From NCBI RefSeq assembly GCF_933509905.1, contig NZ_OW150024.1:1910001-1974000 (forward strand): a stretch of DNA of 64,000 nt. The letters run 5' to 3'. This DNA comes from Trichlorobacter ammonificans (lineage in GTDB: Bacteria; Desulfobacterota; Desulfuromonadia; Geobacterales; Pseudopelobacteraceae). Under the pieces are notes generated by a model. That model did not search any database. It saw only the letters and a list, made by a program, of their open reading frames with translations, and was not told the DNA's origin. How positions within the stretch are numbered: position 1 is the stretch's first letter; each line of letters begins with the position of its first letter. The translations under genes and the position numbers were made by a program. Of the stretch, positions 8,630 to 17,637 are shown piece by piece.

Positions 8630-8734
8630 CTATTCAGCCTTGACAAACTTCCCCTTCTCTCCGCACTTTTCGCATTTTTGCGGCTTGCAACGCCCTTCTT
8701 TGCTGAATCCGCAGGCACATTTCCAGGTTGCCAT
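8630..8734 (-). CDS. RCKP-type rubredoxin-like protein, 34 residues
   Basis: A very short gene with excellent signals: AGGAGGTGAT (8741-8750) six bases before ATG at 8734, and stop TAG at 8630. The protein begins MATWKCACGFSKEG, continues GRCKPQKCEKCGEK and ends KFVKAE. It has five cysteines (CAC, C-K-P, CxxC) that could hold one iron or zinc in a rubredoxin/zinc-ribbon knuckle, and the RCKP string matches a family name I recall for such small proteins. The role is unknown; a small electron carrier or metal-binding protein is plausible. It lies 52 bp after the GspE-like gene, with a small 7-bp hairpin (8761-8783) between them. Confidence 0.85.
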   Translation of the reverse strand: MATWKCACGFSKEGRCKPQKCEKCGEKGKFVKAE

Positions 8735-8786
8735 CGTGCTATCACCTCCTTTTTCGGCCCGAACGGCGGAACAGAAGCCGTTCCAG

Positions 8787-11102
8787 CTACTTGATGCAGA
8801 CTTTGCGCACTTCCTTCAGATCGGTGAGCCCCATGAAGCATTTCAGGATGCCGTCCTGCTTGAGCGTGGTCATGCCGTCCTCGATGGCCTGACGGCGGAT
8901 ATGCTCGATTTCAGACTTGCGCTTGATCAGCGACTTCATCTGGTCGGTCCCTTCCAGCAGTTCGTGGAGGCCGAGCCGTCCCTTGTAGCCGGACTCGCCG
9001 CACCTGGCGCAGCCAACCGCCTTGTGCAGCCTGATGCCGACCGGATCGATGCCGGTCCGTTTGAAGTCCTCGATGCCGTACTCCATGATGATTTCCTCCA
9101 GCTCCTGCCGTTCGGGCCGGTACTCCTGCTTGCAGTCGCAGAGCCGCCGACAGAGACGCTGGGCCAGGATGCAGAGGATGGCGTCGGAGAAGGAGAAGGG
9201 ATCAAGCTCCATGTCCAGCAGCCGGGTGACGGTTTCCGGCGCCGAGTTGGTGTGCAGGGTGGAGAAGACCAGGTGACCGGTCAGCGACGATTCGACGCCG
9301 ATCTCGGCGGTTTCCTGGTCCCGCATCTCTCCCACCATGATCACGTCCGGGTCGGCCCGCAGAAACGACCGCAGCGCCGCCGCGAAGGTGAAGCCGATCT
9401 TGGGATGCACCTGCACCTGGCGCAGTCCCCGCTGGGTGATCTCCACCGGGTCCTCGGCGGTCCAGATCTTGGTTTCCGGGGTGTTGATCACGGAGATGGC
9501 CGAGTGCAGGGTGGTGGTCTTGCCGGAGCCGGTGGGTCCCACCACCAGGATCAGGCCGTAGGGCTGGTTGACGCAGTGCAGCAGCACCTTGCTGTTCCGT
9601 TCGGTGAGTCCCAGCTTGTCGTAGGGAAGCGCCGCCTCGCCGGAGGCCAGCACCCGCATGACCACGTCCTCCAACTGGCCGGCGGTGGGGACGGTGGCCA
9701 CCCGCAGTTCCACCGCCAGGGGGCCGAACTTCTTGAAGTCGATCTTGCCGTCCTGGGGCTTGCGCCGCTCGGAGATGTCCAGGCCGCACATGATCTTGAT
9801 CCGCGAGGGGATGGCGTACTTGTACTTGTAAGGAATCCGCTGGTACACCTTGCAACGGCCGTCCACCCGCATCCGGACGATCACATCCTCCTTGCCGGGA
9901 TAGGGCTCGATATGGATATCGGAAACCTTCCCCTGCACGGCATCGATGATGATCTTGTTCACCAGTTGCACGATGACGCTGTCCTGCTCGGAGACCTTGG
10001 AGGACTCCTGCTCCAGTTCCGGCTCGTCGGTGGTATCCAGCTTGTTGATCAGTTCGTCGATGCTGCCGCCCGCAGTAAGGGAGGCCCCTTTGTTGTAGAA
10101 CAGGCCGATGAAGCTCTGGATATCGTCCCGAAAAGCCCCCACGTAACTGATCCGTTTGTATTCCGGGTAGATGAACTTGATCATGTCCTGGCGCCCCAGG
10201 TCGGTGGGATCGTCCATGATGATGGACAGCACGCCGTTCTCCACCTTGTAGGGAACCCACCACTCCTTGAGCAGCCGGTCGGATTTGACCCTTTTCAGCA
10301 GTTCCTCCTCCATGGGCGGGGTCGCCGGCTCGTACTTGACGAACTCGGTGCCGAAGAAGAGGGAAAGCGCCTTGGCCATCTCCTCCCGGGGCACCTTGAA
10401 CTCCCGCATCAACACCGCATCCAGGCCGAACTTCGCCGTATCGGGGTGGCTGGCGGCCTTTTCAATGGTCTTCTCATCCAACAGGTTCTTGTCCAGCAGG
10501 TAGTTGTAGCGGCTGCGCTGCCGGATGATCTTGGTGGTGACCTGCAGACGGTAGATGTTGTGAATGGCGATGGAGAGGGAGGTGGCCAGTTCCAGGGCGT
10601 AGGTGACGTCGGTATCGGTAAAGGGGGTGTCGTCCTGCTTGTTGATGATCTGGATCACGCCGATCAGCGTCCGCTGGAACTTCATCGGCACGCACAGCAC
10701 CTGGCGGGTGACGAAGCCGGTCTTCTGGTCCCAGGACTTGTCGAACTTGAGATTGGAGTTGATCATGCGCAGTTCATGATCGTCGTAGGCGCTCCTGATG
10801 TTGAGCACCGTGCCGGAGAGAGCGCAGAAGCCGGAAAGGCTGGTATCGGAGATCGGCACCACGATCTGCTTGATTTCCGCCCCGGAAAGAACCTTGGAGA
10901 TGAGCAGGTTGCGCTTGGCGTCCGCCAGATAGATGGTGATGCGCTGAGCGTTGAAGAGGTCGGCGATGCTGTCCTTGATGTGCAACAGAATGGTATTGAG
11001 GTTGTCCGCGGAATGCAGTTCGTTGATCTTGTCCATCAGCCGCTTGCGGTATTCGAGCTGCTGCTTCAGGCTGCTGTTTTCCGGCCCCGTTGTCGGCATC
11101 AT
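8787..11102 (-). CDS. GAF-domain PilB/GspE-family secretion ATPase
   Basis: 771 residues. Residues about 20-170 are a GAF domain (AQRITIYLADAKRNLLISK, then VLCVPMKFQRTLIGVIQIIN), about 190-330 is an MshEN/T2SSE N-terminal region, and about 380-760 is the type II/IV secretion ATPase: Walker A VVGPTGSGKTTTLHSA near residue 520, Asp and His boxes (DPDVIMVGEMRD and TLHTNSAPETVTRLLDM), then a cysteine cluster (CRRLCDC and CARCGESGYKGR). PilB enzymes power type IV pilus extension at the inner membrane; the GAF domain replaces or adds to the usual c-di-GMP-binding N-domain and suggests control by a small molecule. The open frame extends upstream, but ATG 11102 follows GGAG and starts at the natural N-terminus. 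No pilus genes adjoin it. Confidence 0.9.
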   Translation of the reverse strand: MMPTTGPENSSLKQQLEYRKRLMDKINELHSADNLNTILLHIKDSIADLFNAQRITIYLADAKRNLLISKVLSGAEIKQIVVPISDTSLSGFCALSGTVLNIRSAYDDHELRMINSNLKFDKSWDQKTGFVTRQVLCVPMKFQRTLIGVIQIINKQDDTPFTDTDVTYALELATSLSIAIHNIYRLQVTTKIIRQRSRYNYLLDKNLLDEKTIEKAASHPDTAKFGLDAVLMREFKVPREEMAKALSLFFGTEFVKYEPATPPMEEELLKRVKSDRLLKEWWVPYKVENGVLSIIMDDPTDLGRQDMIKFIYPEYKRISYVGAFRDDIQSFIGLFYNKGASLTAGGSIDELINKLDTTDEPELEQESSKVSEQDSVIVQLVNKIIIDAVQGKVSDIHIEPYPGKEDVIVRMRVDGRCKVYQRIPYKYKYAIPSRIKIMCGLDISERRKPQDGKIDFKKFGPLAVELRVATVPTAGQLEDVVMRVLASGEAALPYDKLGLTERNSKVLLHCVNQPYGLILVVGPTGSGKTTTLHSAISVINTPETKIWTAEDPVEITQRGLRQVQVHPKIGFTFAAALRSFLRADPDVIMVGEMRDQETAEIGVESSLTGHLVFSTLHTNSAPETVTRLLDMELDPFSFSDAILCILAQRLCRRLCDCKQEYRPERQELEEIIMEYGIEDFKRTGIDPVGIRLHKAVGCARCGESGYKGRLGLHELLEGTDQMKSLIKRKSEIEHIRRQAIEDGMTTLKQDGILKCFMGLTDLKEVRKVCIK

Positions 11103-11212
11103 GGTGCAATCTCCGCGGATGGATTCAGGCAGGATACGCTGATGGGTGCAACAATACCAGATTACGCCGGTTTCACAAGAGGTCTTGCAGGGCTGCCCTG
11201 TCATCGGATGCA

Positions 11213-11240
11213 TTGACTCACGGGAAAATACTGTTACAAT
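11213..11240 (+). promoter_or_regulatory. Predicted sigma70 promoter for the FecR/cyclase operon
   Basis: TTGACT (11213-11218), 16 bases, then TACAAT (11235-11240). Both boxes are five-of-six matches. Transcription would start near 11247, about 68 bases before the FecR gene. Confidence 0.6.
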
Positions 11241-11314
11241 TCCTGGCACTGCGCTTTCGCCGGGGTCGGACCTGCCGGAAGCCCGTGCACTAGTCCAGCC
11301 CAGGAGGTTCTCCG

Positions 11315-12364
11315 ATGAAACGATTCGTGTCCGCTCTTTTCGCATGCCTGCTCTGCATCCTGCCGCTGGCGGCCCATGGTGCACAGGTGGGAACGATTAC
11401 CGGCATTTCCGGAAGCGCCTCCTGGCGGGTGAAAGCCAATATTCCCTACGCTCCCCTGGCAAAGGGGGCAGCCATTGCCGAAGGGAACTGGATCAAGACC
11501 GGACCCAACGGCTGGGTTGAGCTGACCCTGAACGACAAGAGCAAATTCACCCTGGCCAACAACACCGAATTCGAGATCACCTCCTTTCTGCTGACCAAAA
11601 ACAAACGTGAGGGGACTTTCAACTTGGCCCAGGGCAAACTGCGCGCCTCAGTGGTCAAATTCGGCGGCCGCCAGTCCGGCATGACCGTGAAAAGCGGTAC
11701 GGCAGTGGCCGGGATCAAGGGAACCGAGTTTCTGATGCTTTCCCAGGGCCAGGCCAACGTCTTCTTCGGCAACGAAGGAAAGGTGGCCGTCTCCGGTGAG
11801 GCCAAGGGGCAGCAGCAGCCGCTCGTCGCCGGCACCATGACTCAGAATACCCGCGGCATCACCCCGGTGGAACCGCTCAAGGTGGAGGCCGGCAGCCCGG
11901 TGGCTGCGGCAAAGGAACTCTTCGACAAGGTGACCGCTGCCCAACCGCCGGCCGAGTGGACCGACTCAGGCCAAATCGCCGACATCATCGCCCGCTGGAA
12001 CATCAACTACGGTCACTACCTGGCCGACAGCGGCAAGTATGAAGAGGCGCTGCACGTCTTTCAGATCGCCCTTGACCTGACCAAGGTACCGGACGTACGG
12101 GCCGATGCCCACATGGAACGGGGTGCCGTCTATGCCCGCTTCCTGGCCAACCCTGAGCTGGCCCTGGCCGCCTACCTGCTGGTGCTGGAGGAGTATCCCC
12201 AGCTTCCCCAGGCTGAAACCGCCCTGTTCAGCACCGCCCAGACCCTGTTGGAAATGGGCTTCAACGAGCAGGCCCGGCAACGCTTTGAACAGTACCTGAA
12301 ACACTATCCCCAGGGTCGCCATGCCGGCACCAGCGAAACCCTGCTGAAAAACCTCGGCAAGTAA
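11315..12364 (+). CDS. FecR-domain protein with C-terminal TPR repeats, exported
   Basis: 349 residues with a cleavable signal peptide (MKRFVSALFACLLCILPLAAHGA). Residues about 25-170 are a FecR-type beta domain: GTITGISGSASWRVK, GNWIKTGPNGWVELTL, and SGMTVKSGTAVAGIKGTEF. Residues about 210-345 contain helical TPR-like repeats (YGHYLADSGKYEEALHVFQIAL, NEQARQRFEQYLKHYPQG). It should sit in the periplasm. In many bacteria this kind of protein is encoded right before a CHASE2 cyclase, as here (10 bp gap), so it probably works with the cyclase's extracytoplasmic domain (inference). AGGAGG precedes ATG at 11315. Confidence 0.88.
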   Translation: MKRFVSALFACLLCILPLAAHGAQVGTITGISGSASWRVKANIPYAPLAKGAAIAEGNWIKTGPNGWVELTLNDKSKFTLANNTEFEITSFLLTKNKREGTFNLAQGKLRASVVKFGGRQSGMTVKSGTAVAGIKGTEFLMLSQGQANVFFGNEGKVAVSGEAKGQQQPLVAGTMTQNTRGITPVEPLKVEAGSPVAAAKELFDKVTAAQPPAEWTDSGQIADIIARWNINYGHYLADSGKYEEALHVFQIALDLTKVPDVRADAHMERGAVYARFLANPELALAAYLLVLEEYPQLPQAETALFSTAQTLLEMGFNEQARQRFEQYLKHYPQGRHAGTSETLLKNLGK

Positions 12365-12373
12365 GGCGCTTCC

Positions 12374-14464
12374 ATGAAAAAGCGTCTGGCGTTTTTGCTG
12401 TTCGGCCTGCTGGGGGCGCTGCTGGCGTTCGTTGCCTACCGGCAGGCCCCGCCCGCCCTGCAGCAGCTCGACTACCGGATGAAGGATGCCCGTTTTCGGG
12501 TCCGGGGGCCGGTACAGCCGGACAAGGATGTGGTGGTGGTGGCCATCGACCACGCCAGCATCAAGGAGATGGGGCGCTGGCCCTGGTCCCGCGAGGTGAC
12601 CGGCAGACTGATCGAGAATCTGGCATCCTACGGTGCCAAGGTGACGGCGCTGGATATTGTTTTTTCCGAACCGCAGAACCCGGCGGCCGATGCCGCCCTG
12701 GCTCGTTCCATCGCCCGGGCCGGCAACGTGGTCATGGGCTATTTCTTCCGGGAGGAAGAGCAGCCGGTCGACCCGGCGGTGATCGCCCAGATGGAACGCT
12801 CCACGGTGAAGCTGATGAAGGTGGCCGAGGGGGTGCAGTCCATCCCCCTCACCGAATACCCCAATCTTGACGCCAACCTCCCGCTGTTGGGAAACAAGGC
12901 CCTGGACTTCGGCTTTTTCAACGCCCGCCCCGACGGTGACGGCCTCTACCGTCGCTCCATCCTGCTGTTGCTGCACGACGGTTCCATTTATCCCTCCCTG
13001 GCCATGAAGGCGCTACGCCATTATCTGGGCAGCGACATCATGCTGGAGGTACAGCCCTGGGGAATCGACAGCGTACAGATCGGCTCCCTGCGCGTACCGG
13101 CCCGCGAAGACGGCACCATGGCGCTGAACTACTATGGCCCGGCCCGTTCCTTCCGGACCGTTTCCGCAGCCGACGTCATCAAGAAGCGGCTCAAGCCCGA
13201 TGAGCTGCAAGGGGCCATTGCCTTTGTCGGGGCAACGGAAATCGGCATCTACGACATCCGCCCCACCCCCTTCGACGCCACCCAGCCGGGAGTGGAACTG
13301 CATGCCACGGTGGCGGCCAACGCCCTGGAGCGCCGTTTCCTGCGCTACGACGGCACCACCCAGATGCTGGAGATCGTCTGCGTCCTCAGCTTGCCGCTGG
13401 TGCTGGGGCTGCTTTTGGCTCTCGTCCCCGGCACCGCCACCGGCCTGGTGGCCCTGGCCGCCACCACCAGCCTGTTCGGGCTGGTCAATTACCAAGTGTT
13501 TTCCCGCTGGCTGCAGGACATGACCGTGATTTACCCGCTGCTGGGCGTCGGCCTTACCTACCTGGGAAGCGAAGCCTGGCGGAACCTGGTGGTGGAACGC
13601 AAGGGGCGACAGTTGAAGAAGGCGTTTTCCAACTATGTCTCACCCGACCTGGTGCGGGAAATTGAAAAGCACCCCGACAAGCTGGTGCTGGGCGGGGAGC
13701 AGCGTGAACTGTCCATCCTGTTCTCCGACATCCGCGGCTTCACCACCGTGTCGGAGAGCCTGACCCCACCGGAGCTGGTCACCCTGCTGAACGAATATCT
13801 CTCCCCCATGACCCGCATCGTGCTGGAGGAGAAGGGGACCCTGGACAAATTTATCGGCGACGCGGTGATGGCGCTGTTCAATGCGCCGCTGGACGTGCCG
13901 GATCACGCCACCCGCGCCTGCACCGCCGCGGTGCGGATGCTGGAAGAACTGAAGCGCCTGAACGCCGGCTTCGCCGAGCGCGGCATGAACACCATTGACA
14001 TCGGCATCGGCATCAACACCGGCAACGCCGTTGTCGGCAACATGGGGGCCGACATCCGCTTCGACTACACCGCCATTGGCGATGCGGTGAACCTGGCCTC
14101 GCGCCTGGAGGGGCTGAACAAGTACTACGGTTCCCACATCCTGGTGAGCGAGGATACCCGTCGGCAGATAGCGGACGGGCTGTTCAGTTTCCGTGAGGTG
14201 GACCGGGTCAAGGTCAAGGGCAAGCATCTGCCGGTGGTGATGTTCGAGCTGATGGTCGCCAACAGGGAGGTGCTGCCGCGCTTCGAAGAGGCGTTGGAGC
14301 GCTACCGCTCCCGGCAGTTCGAAACCGCCTGTCGAATGTTCGAAGAACTGGTGACCACCTACAACGACGGCCCGTCAAAGCTGTACGTCGGCCGCTGCAC
14401 CGAATATCTTGCGTCGCCGCCTCCCGCAGACTGGGACGGCGTCTATACCGCCACGAGTAAATAG
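12374..14464 (+). CDS. CHASE2-domain class III adenylate/guanylate cyclase
   Basis: 696 residues. N-terminal membrane helix (AFLLFGLLGALLAFVAYR), then a CHASE2 sensory domain outside the membrane (about 30-330: VVVVAIDHASIKEMGRWPW, YGAKVTALDIVF), two or three further helices (about 335-405), and a class III cyclase domain (about 430-600): metal aspartates in LFSDIRGFTTVSE and KFIGDAVMALFNAP, and GNMGADIRFDYTAIGDAVNL. The family makes cyclic AMP from ATP (sometimes cyclic GMP) on the cytoplasmic side. The C-terminal ~80 residues are helical, TPR-like. It is 10 bp after the FecR gene and ends 3 bp before mutM. A possible cyclic-nucleotide phosphodiesterase follows at 16.1 kb. Confidence 0.92.
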   Translation: MKKRLAFLLFGLLGALLAFVAYRQAPPALQQLDYRMKDARFRVRGPVQPDKDVVVVAIDHASIKEMGRWPWSREVTGRLIENLASYGAKVTALDIVFSEPQNPAADAALARSIARAGNVVMGYFFREEEQPVDPAVIAQMERSTVKLMKVAEGVQSIPLTEYPNLDANLPLLGNKALDFGFFNARPDGDGLYRRSILLLLHDGSIYPSLAMKALRHYLGSDIMLEVQPWGIDSVQIGSLRVPAREDGTMALNYYGPARSFRTVSAADVIKKRLKPDELQGAIAFVGATEIGIYDIRPTPFDATQPGVELHATVAANALERRFLRYDGTTQMLEIVCVLSLPLVLGLLLALVPGTATGLVALAATTSLFGLVNYQVFSRWLQDMTVIYPLLGVGLTYLGSEAWRNLVVERKGRQLKKAFSNYVSPDLVREIEKHPDKLVLGGEQRELSILFSDIRGFTTVSESLTPPELVTLLNEYLSPMTRIVLEEKGTLDKFIGDAVMALFNAPLDVPDHATRACTAAVRMLEELKRLNAGFAERGMNTIDIGIGINTGNAVVGNMGADIRFDYTAIGDAVNLASRLEGLNKYYGSHILVSEDTRRQIADGLFSFREVDRVKVKGKHLPVVMFELMVANREVLPRFEEALERYRSRQFETACRMFEELVTTYNDGPSKLYVGRCTEYLASPPPADWDGVYTATSK

Positions 14465-14467
14465 CCG

Positions 14468-15283
14468 ATGCCTGAATTGCCGGAAGTGGAGAGTGTACTG
14501 CGCAGCCTGCGCGATGCCCCGGTGTCCCTGATAGGCCGGTCGGTATACGAGACCCGCATTCTGCGGGACGGGGTCATCGAGGGGGACCGGGAACAGTTTA
14601 CCCGGGCAATGACCGGTGCGGTATTTCAGGAAATTGTACGGCACGGCAAGTATCTGTTCTTTCGATTTACCCCGTACTGTGCTACAAGCAGCGGTTGGAT
14701 GGTACTGCATCTGCGCATGACCGGCCGGCTTTTCCTCGTCCCGGCGGAGCAGGCGCAGGAGCGACATACCCGGCTCTGCCTGCTGTTGGACCGGGGACTG
14801 GCCCTGCGTTTCGACGATCCGCGAGCCTTCGGCCGGGCAGGACTGCTCGAGCATCCCCGGAGCGTTACCCGACGGCTCGGCCCCGACGGCCTGACCATCA
14901 GGCATGACGAACTGTTGCGACGGCTGACGGTGCAGCGACGCCAGCTGAAGCCGCTGCTGCTCGACCAGGGTTTTGTGGCCGGTGTCGGCAACATCTATGC
15001 CGACGAACTACTGTTCCGTGCCCGGCTGCATCCCCTGCGCAGTGCGGACAGCCTCTGCCCCGACGAGCGGGAACGGCTCTGCCGGGCACTGACTGCGGTG
15101 TTGCACCAGGCAGTGGAGGCCAAGGGGGCCAATATCGACGGCGTGTTCGAAGCCGGCAGGTTTCCGGTGGCAGTCTACGGCAGGGGCGGCCTCCCCTGCC
15201 CCGTCTGTGGTACCGCCATTCGCAGGGAGCGTTTGGCCGGTCGCGGTACCCACTACTGCCCGGCGTGCCAGCGTCTGGCCTGA
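14468..15283 (+). CDS. mutM: Formamidopyrimidine-DNA glycosylase (Fpg/MutM)
   Basis: 271 residues starting MPELPEVESVLRSL, so Pro2 is the catalytic nucleophile and Glu3 the proton donor after loss of Met1. HGKYLFFRF carries the conserved lysine, and the H2TH segment includes LLLDQGFVAGVGNIYADELL. The C-terminal zinc finger is intact: CPVCGTAIRRE then THYCPACQ. The enzyme removes oxidised purines such as 8-oxoguanine and nicks the DNA. The gene begins 3 bp after the cyclase stop with no clear ribosome site, so it is probably translated by coupling. Confidence 0.96.
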   Translation: MPELPEVESVLRSLRDAPVSLIGRSVYETRILRDGVIEGDREQFTRAMTGAVFQEIVRHGKYLFFRFTPYCATSSGWMVLHLRMTGRLFLVPAEQAQERHTRLCLLLDRGLALRFDDPRAFGRAGLLEHPRSVTRRLGPDGLTIRHDELLRRLTVQRRQLKPLLLDQGFVAGVGNIYADELLFRARLHPLRSADSLCPDERERLCRALTAVLHQAVEAKGANIDGVFEAGRFPVAVYGRGGLPCPVCGTAIRRERLAGRGTHYCPACQRLA

Positions 15284-15340
15284 GTCCGCGCGATAAAGCT
15301 CCGGACGAAATCAGTTCACCATGACCGCGTTGGAGGTTAC

Positions 15341-16045
15341 GTGAAAGAGACGTACCAGATCGTCAGTCTCAAGGACGGCACGCAGGATTTTGCGGCAATC
15401 ATTCAGACAATCCGCGAAATTCATTCGGGAAAGCTGAAAAACGATCTCAGGCTGATCAACTATTACCACGAGGTACCGGTCAGCTATCCGGTGGTTATTG
15501 AGCATGTTGACGCCGAAATGGTGGACCTGAAGGTACACCAGGCCCAATCGGTGGTGCTGGCGGCCCAGAAACAGGCCCTATTGAAAAGCGCCGCCTTTCC
15601 GCAGGGGCTGGGGGTCCATGCTCTCACGGAACGGGTGAATGTTCCCAAGTGTGCCGTAACCCTCGGCCGCTTTGCTTACGCCAGCATCCGTGCCGACCGA
15701 CGGGAGTCGGTGCGGGTGACGGTTGACGGCCAGGTCGAGGCGACGTACCAGACTGACCAGCAGACGGTGACCGGTTGGTTGCAGGATATTTCCCTGACCG
15801 GGTGTGCCCTGCTCTCCGCTTCCTCCCTGCCCACCGGCATCGCCGACCAGGGGACGGCCCGGCTGACCCTCGACGCCACCTGCCTGTCCGTACCTGCCCG
15901 CCTGGTCAACAGCAGACCAAAAGACGACGGCTATCTGCACACCTTCCAGATCGAGGTCGACAAGCAGGCCGACAAGGTGATTTCGCAGTACATCTACAAC
16001 CGGCAGGTTCAAATCATCCAGACCCTGAAGGAACAGTTCGGATAG
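15341..16045 (+). CDS. PilZ-domain protein, probable cyclic-di-GMP receptor
   Basis: 234 residues starting at GTG 15341 behind TGGAGG. The N-terminal 115 residues look like the YcgR/PilZN-type partner domain (RLINYYHEVPVSYPVVIEHV). The PilZ domain has both hallmarks: RADRRESVRV (RxxxR) near residue 124 and DISLTGCALLS (D/NxSxxG) near 150. Such proteins bind cyclic-di-GMP and alter motility or polysaccharide output by protein contacts. It is 57 bp after mutM and 31 bp before the next gene, so it may join a cyclic-nucleotide set with the cyclase upstream and the phosphodiesterase-like gene downstream (inference). Confidence 0.88.
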   Translation: MKETYQIVSLKDGTQDFAAIIQTIREIHSGKLKNDLRLINYYHEVPVSYPVVIEHVDAEMVDLKVHQAQSVVLAAQKQALLKSAAFPQGLGVHALTERVNVPKCAVTLGRFAYASIRADRRESVRVTVDGQVEATYQTDQQTVTGWLQDISLTGCALLSASSLPTGIADQGTARLTLDATCLSVPARLVNSRPKDDGYLHTFQIEVDKQADKVISQYIYNRQVQIIQTLKEQFG

Positions 16046-16076
16046 GCTTCACACACCCGCACGGGAGGAACACGCA

Positions 16077-16835
16077 ATGAGACTCCGCATTCTGGGAAGC
16101 GCCGGCGCAGAATTTCCCGACTTCAGGCCTCCCGCTTTCCTGATTGACGACAGCCTGCTGCTGGACGCCGGCACCATCGGTTCCGTGCTGACCGAAGAGG
16201 AACAATGGCAGCTGCGTCATATCTTCATCACCCACACCCACCTGGACCACGTACGCGGCATACCGGCGCTGGCGGATAACATCATCATCAAAAACCTGCA
16301 GCACCTGGTCACCATCTACGCCACGGAGCAGGTCGTCACCGCCCTGCGCAACCACTTGATGAACGACATCATCTGGCCGGACTTCACCCGCCTGCCCAGC
16401 GCCGAGGAGCCGGTGATGCGTTATGACATCATCCACCCCGGCATCCCGGTGAAGGTGAACGGCTACACCCTGACCGCCATCGAGGTGAACCATACCGTAC
16501 CGGCAGTGGGCTACTGCCTGGAAGGTAACGGCAGGCGGCTGATCTACACCGGCGACACCGGCCCCACCGACGAGATCTGGCAGTACGCCTCCGGCGCCGA
16601 CGCCCTCATCGTGGAAGTATCCTTTCCCAACGACCAGCAACCGCTGGCTCTGCTGACCAAGCACCTCTGCTGTTCGCTGCTGGAAAAGGAGCTGGCCAAG
16701 ATCCCGGTGCTGCCCAAGCGGATTCTGATCACCCATCCCAAGCCGCAGTATTACGGGCAGATCAGGCGTGAGATCGAGATGCTCGGCATCAAGCAGGTTG
16801 AGCTGCTGCGCGATGGCACCATTTACGACATCTGA
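16077..16835 (+). CDS. Metallo-beta-lactamase-fold hydrolase resembling class II cyclic-nucleotide phosphodiesterase
   Basis: 252 residues with a complete metallo-beta-lactamase metal site: FITHTHLDHVRG, VNHTVPAVGY, YTGDTGPTDEIW and LITHPKPQYYG. The order and the long insert between strands resemble class II 3',5'-cyclic-nucleotide phosphodiesterases (CpdP/PDE1 type) more than glyoxalases or RNases. Cytoplasmic, no signal peptide. With an adenylate cyclase 1.6 kb upstream in the same direction, degradation of cAMP is a reasonable guess but not proven; another small phosphodiester or ester could be the substrate. GGGAGG precedes ATG 16077. Its last 23 bp overlap the next gene. Confidence 0.75.
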   Translation: MRLRILGSAGAEFPDFRPPAFLIDDSLLLDAGTIGSVLTEEEQWQLRHIFITHTHLDHVRGIPALADNIIIKNLQHLVTIYATEQVVTALRNHLMNDIIWPDFTRLPSAEEPVMRYDIIHPGIPVKVNGYTLTAIEVNHTVPAVGYCLEGNGRRLIYTGDTGPTDEIWQYASGADALIVEVSFPNDQQPLALLTKHLCCSLLEKELAKIPVLPKRILITHPKPQYYGQIRREIEMLGIKQVELLRDGTIYDI

Positions 16836-17637
16836 TTCCCTGCCGGATATTCCCCGCAAGGTCGGCGCCTGGCTGCTCTATCGGTCCCGCCTTCTCTCGG
16901 AGCTGGCCGATCAGTTCCTCCAATTCTGGCGCTGCCTGCTCTCCCCCCCCTCGCTGGGCAACCCCGCCATCAGGGCGGTACTGCTCAAGCAGGTCTATTT
17001 CACCGGGCTGGAAGCCTGGAAGATCATTGTACTGGTGGCACTGATCCTGGGGACGGTCATCGTCAGCCAGGTGGTGGGACTGGTGGGAGGGGGCAACGGC
17101 TCGCTCACCGGCAAGGTGCTGGTCTGGGTAGTGCTCAGGGAACTGGCACCGCTTTTGACCGCCATGATCGTCATCGCCCGCAGCGGCACCGCCATTGCCG
17201 CCGAGCTGGGCTCCATGAAAATCAACGGCGAGATCGCCACCCTGGAACTGATGGGTATTGCGCCGGAGCGCTATCTGATCCTGCCCCGGATTCTGGGGGT
17301 CGCCAGCTCGGTCTGCCTGCTGACCGCCTATTTCGTGCTGACCGCCTTCATCGGCGGATTCCTGATCGTATCCGTGGGACGCCATATCCCCTACGACCAG
17401 TTCCTGCAGGGTATCATCGCCTCCCTGGGGCTGCGGGAAGTAGTGGTGCTGGCGGTGAAGTCGCTCGGCTTCGGCCTCGCCATCCCCCTGATCTGCTGCC
17501 AGGCCGGCATGTCGGTGGGCACGAGCGCCACCGAAATTCCCCAGGCGGCAACCCGTGCCGTGATCAACAGCCTCTTTGCCGTATTCCTGCTGGACGGCCT
17601 GATCACCTATCTGGCGTCGCTGTTGTCGGCATCCTGA
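16813..17637 (+). CDS. mlaE: MlaE-family ABC transporter permease
   Basis: About 274 residues, starting at an ATG inside the end of the preceding gene. It contains the MlaE/TIGR00056 permease core: helices around IIVLVALILGTVIVSQVV, the conserved coupling region RELAPLLTAMIVIARSGTAI, AAELGSMKINGEIATLELMG, and a C-terminal pair of helices. The family forms the membrane part of Mla-type lipid transporters that move phospholipids between the membranes. Its usual ATPase (MlaF) and MCE protein (MlaD) genes are not adjacent; relatives lie at 29.2-30.8 kb, and the ATPase there lacks its catalytic motifs. Confidence in the family is high, partners are uncertain. Confidence 0.88.
   Translation: MAPFTTSDSLPDIPRKVGAWLLYRSRLLSELADQFLQFWRCLLSPPSLGNPAIRAVLLKQVYFTGLEAWKIIVLVALILGTVIVSQVVGLVGGGNGSLTGKVLVWVVLRELAPLLTAMIVIARSGTAIAAELGSMKINGEIATLELMGIAPERYLILPRILGVASSVCLLTAYFVLTAFIGGFLIVSVGRHIPYDQFLQGIIASLGLREVVVLAVKSLGFGLAIPLICCQAGMSVGTSATEIPQAATRAVINSLFAVFLLDGLITYLASLLSAS

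Noticed and set aside
8133-11216. A 1027-codon open frame on the plus strand over comEC and the GAF-PilB gene.
   Set aside because: It is antisense to two well-supported genes and has no ribosome site or recognisable domain. In GC-rich DNA long antisense frames are common.
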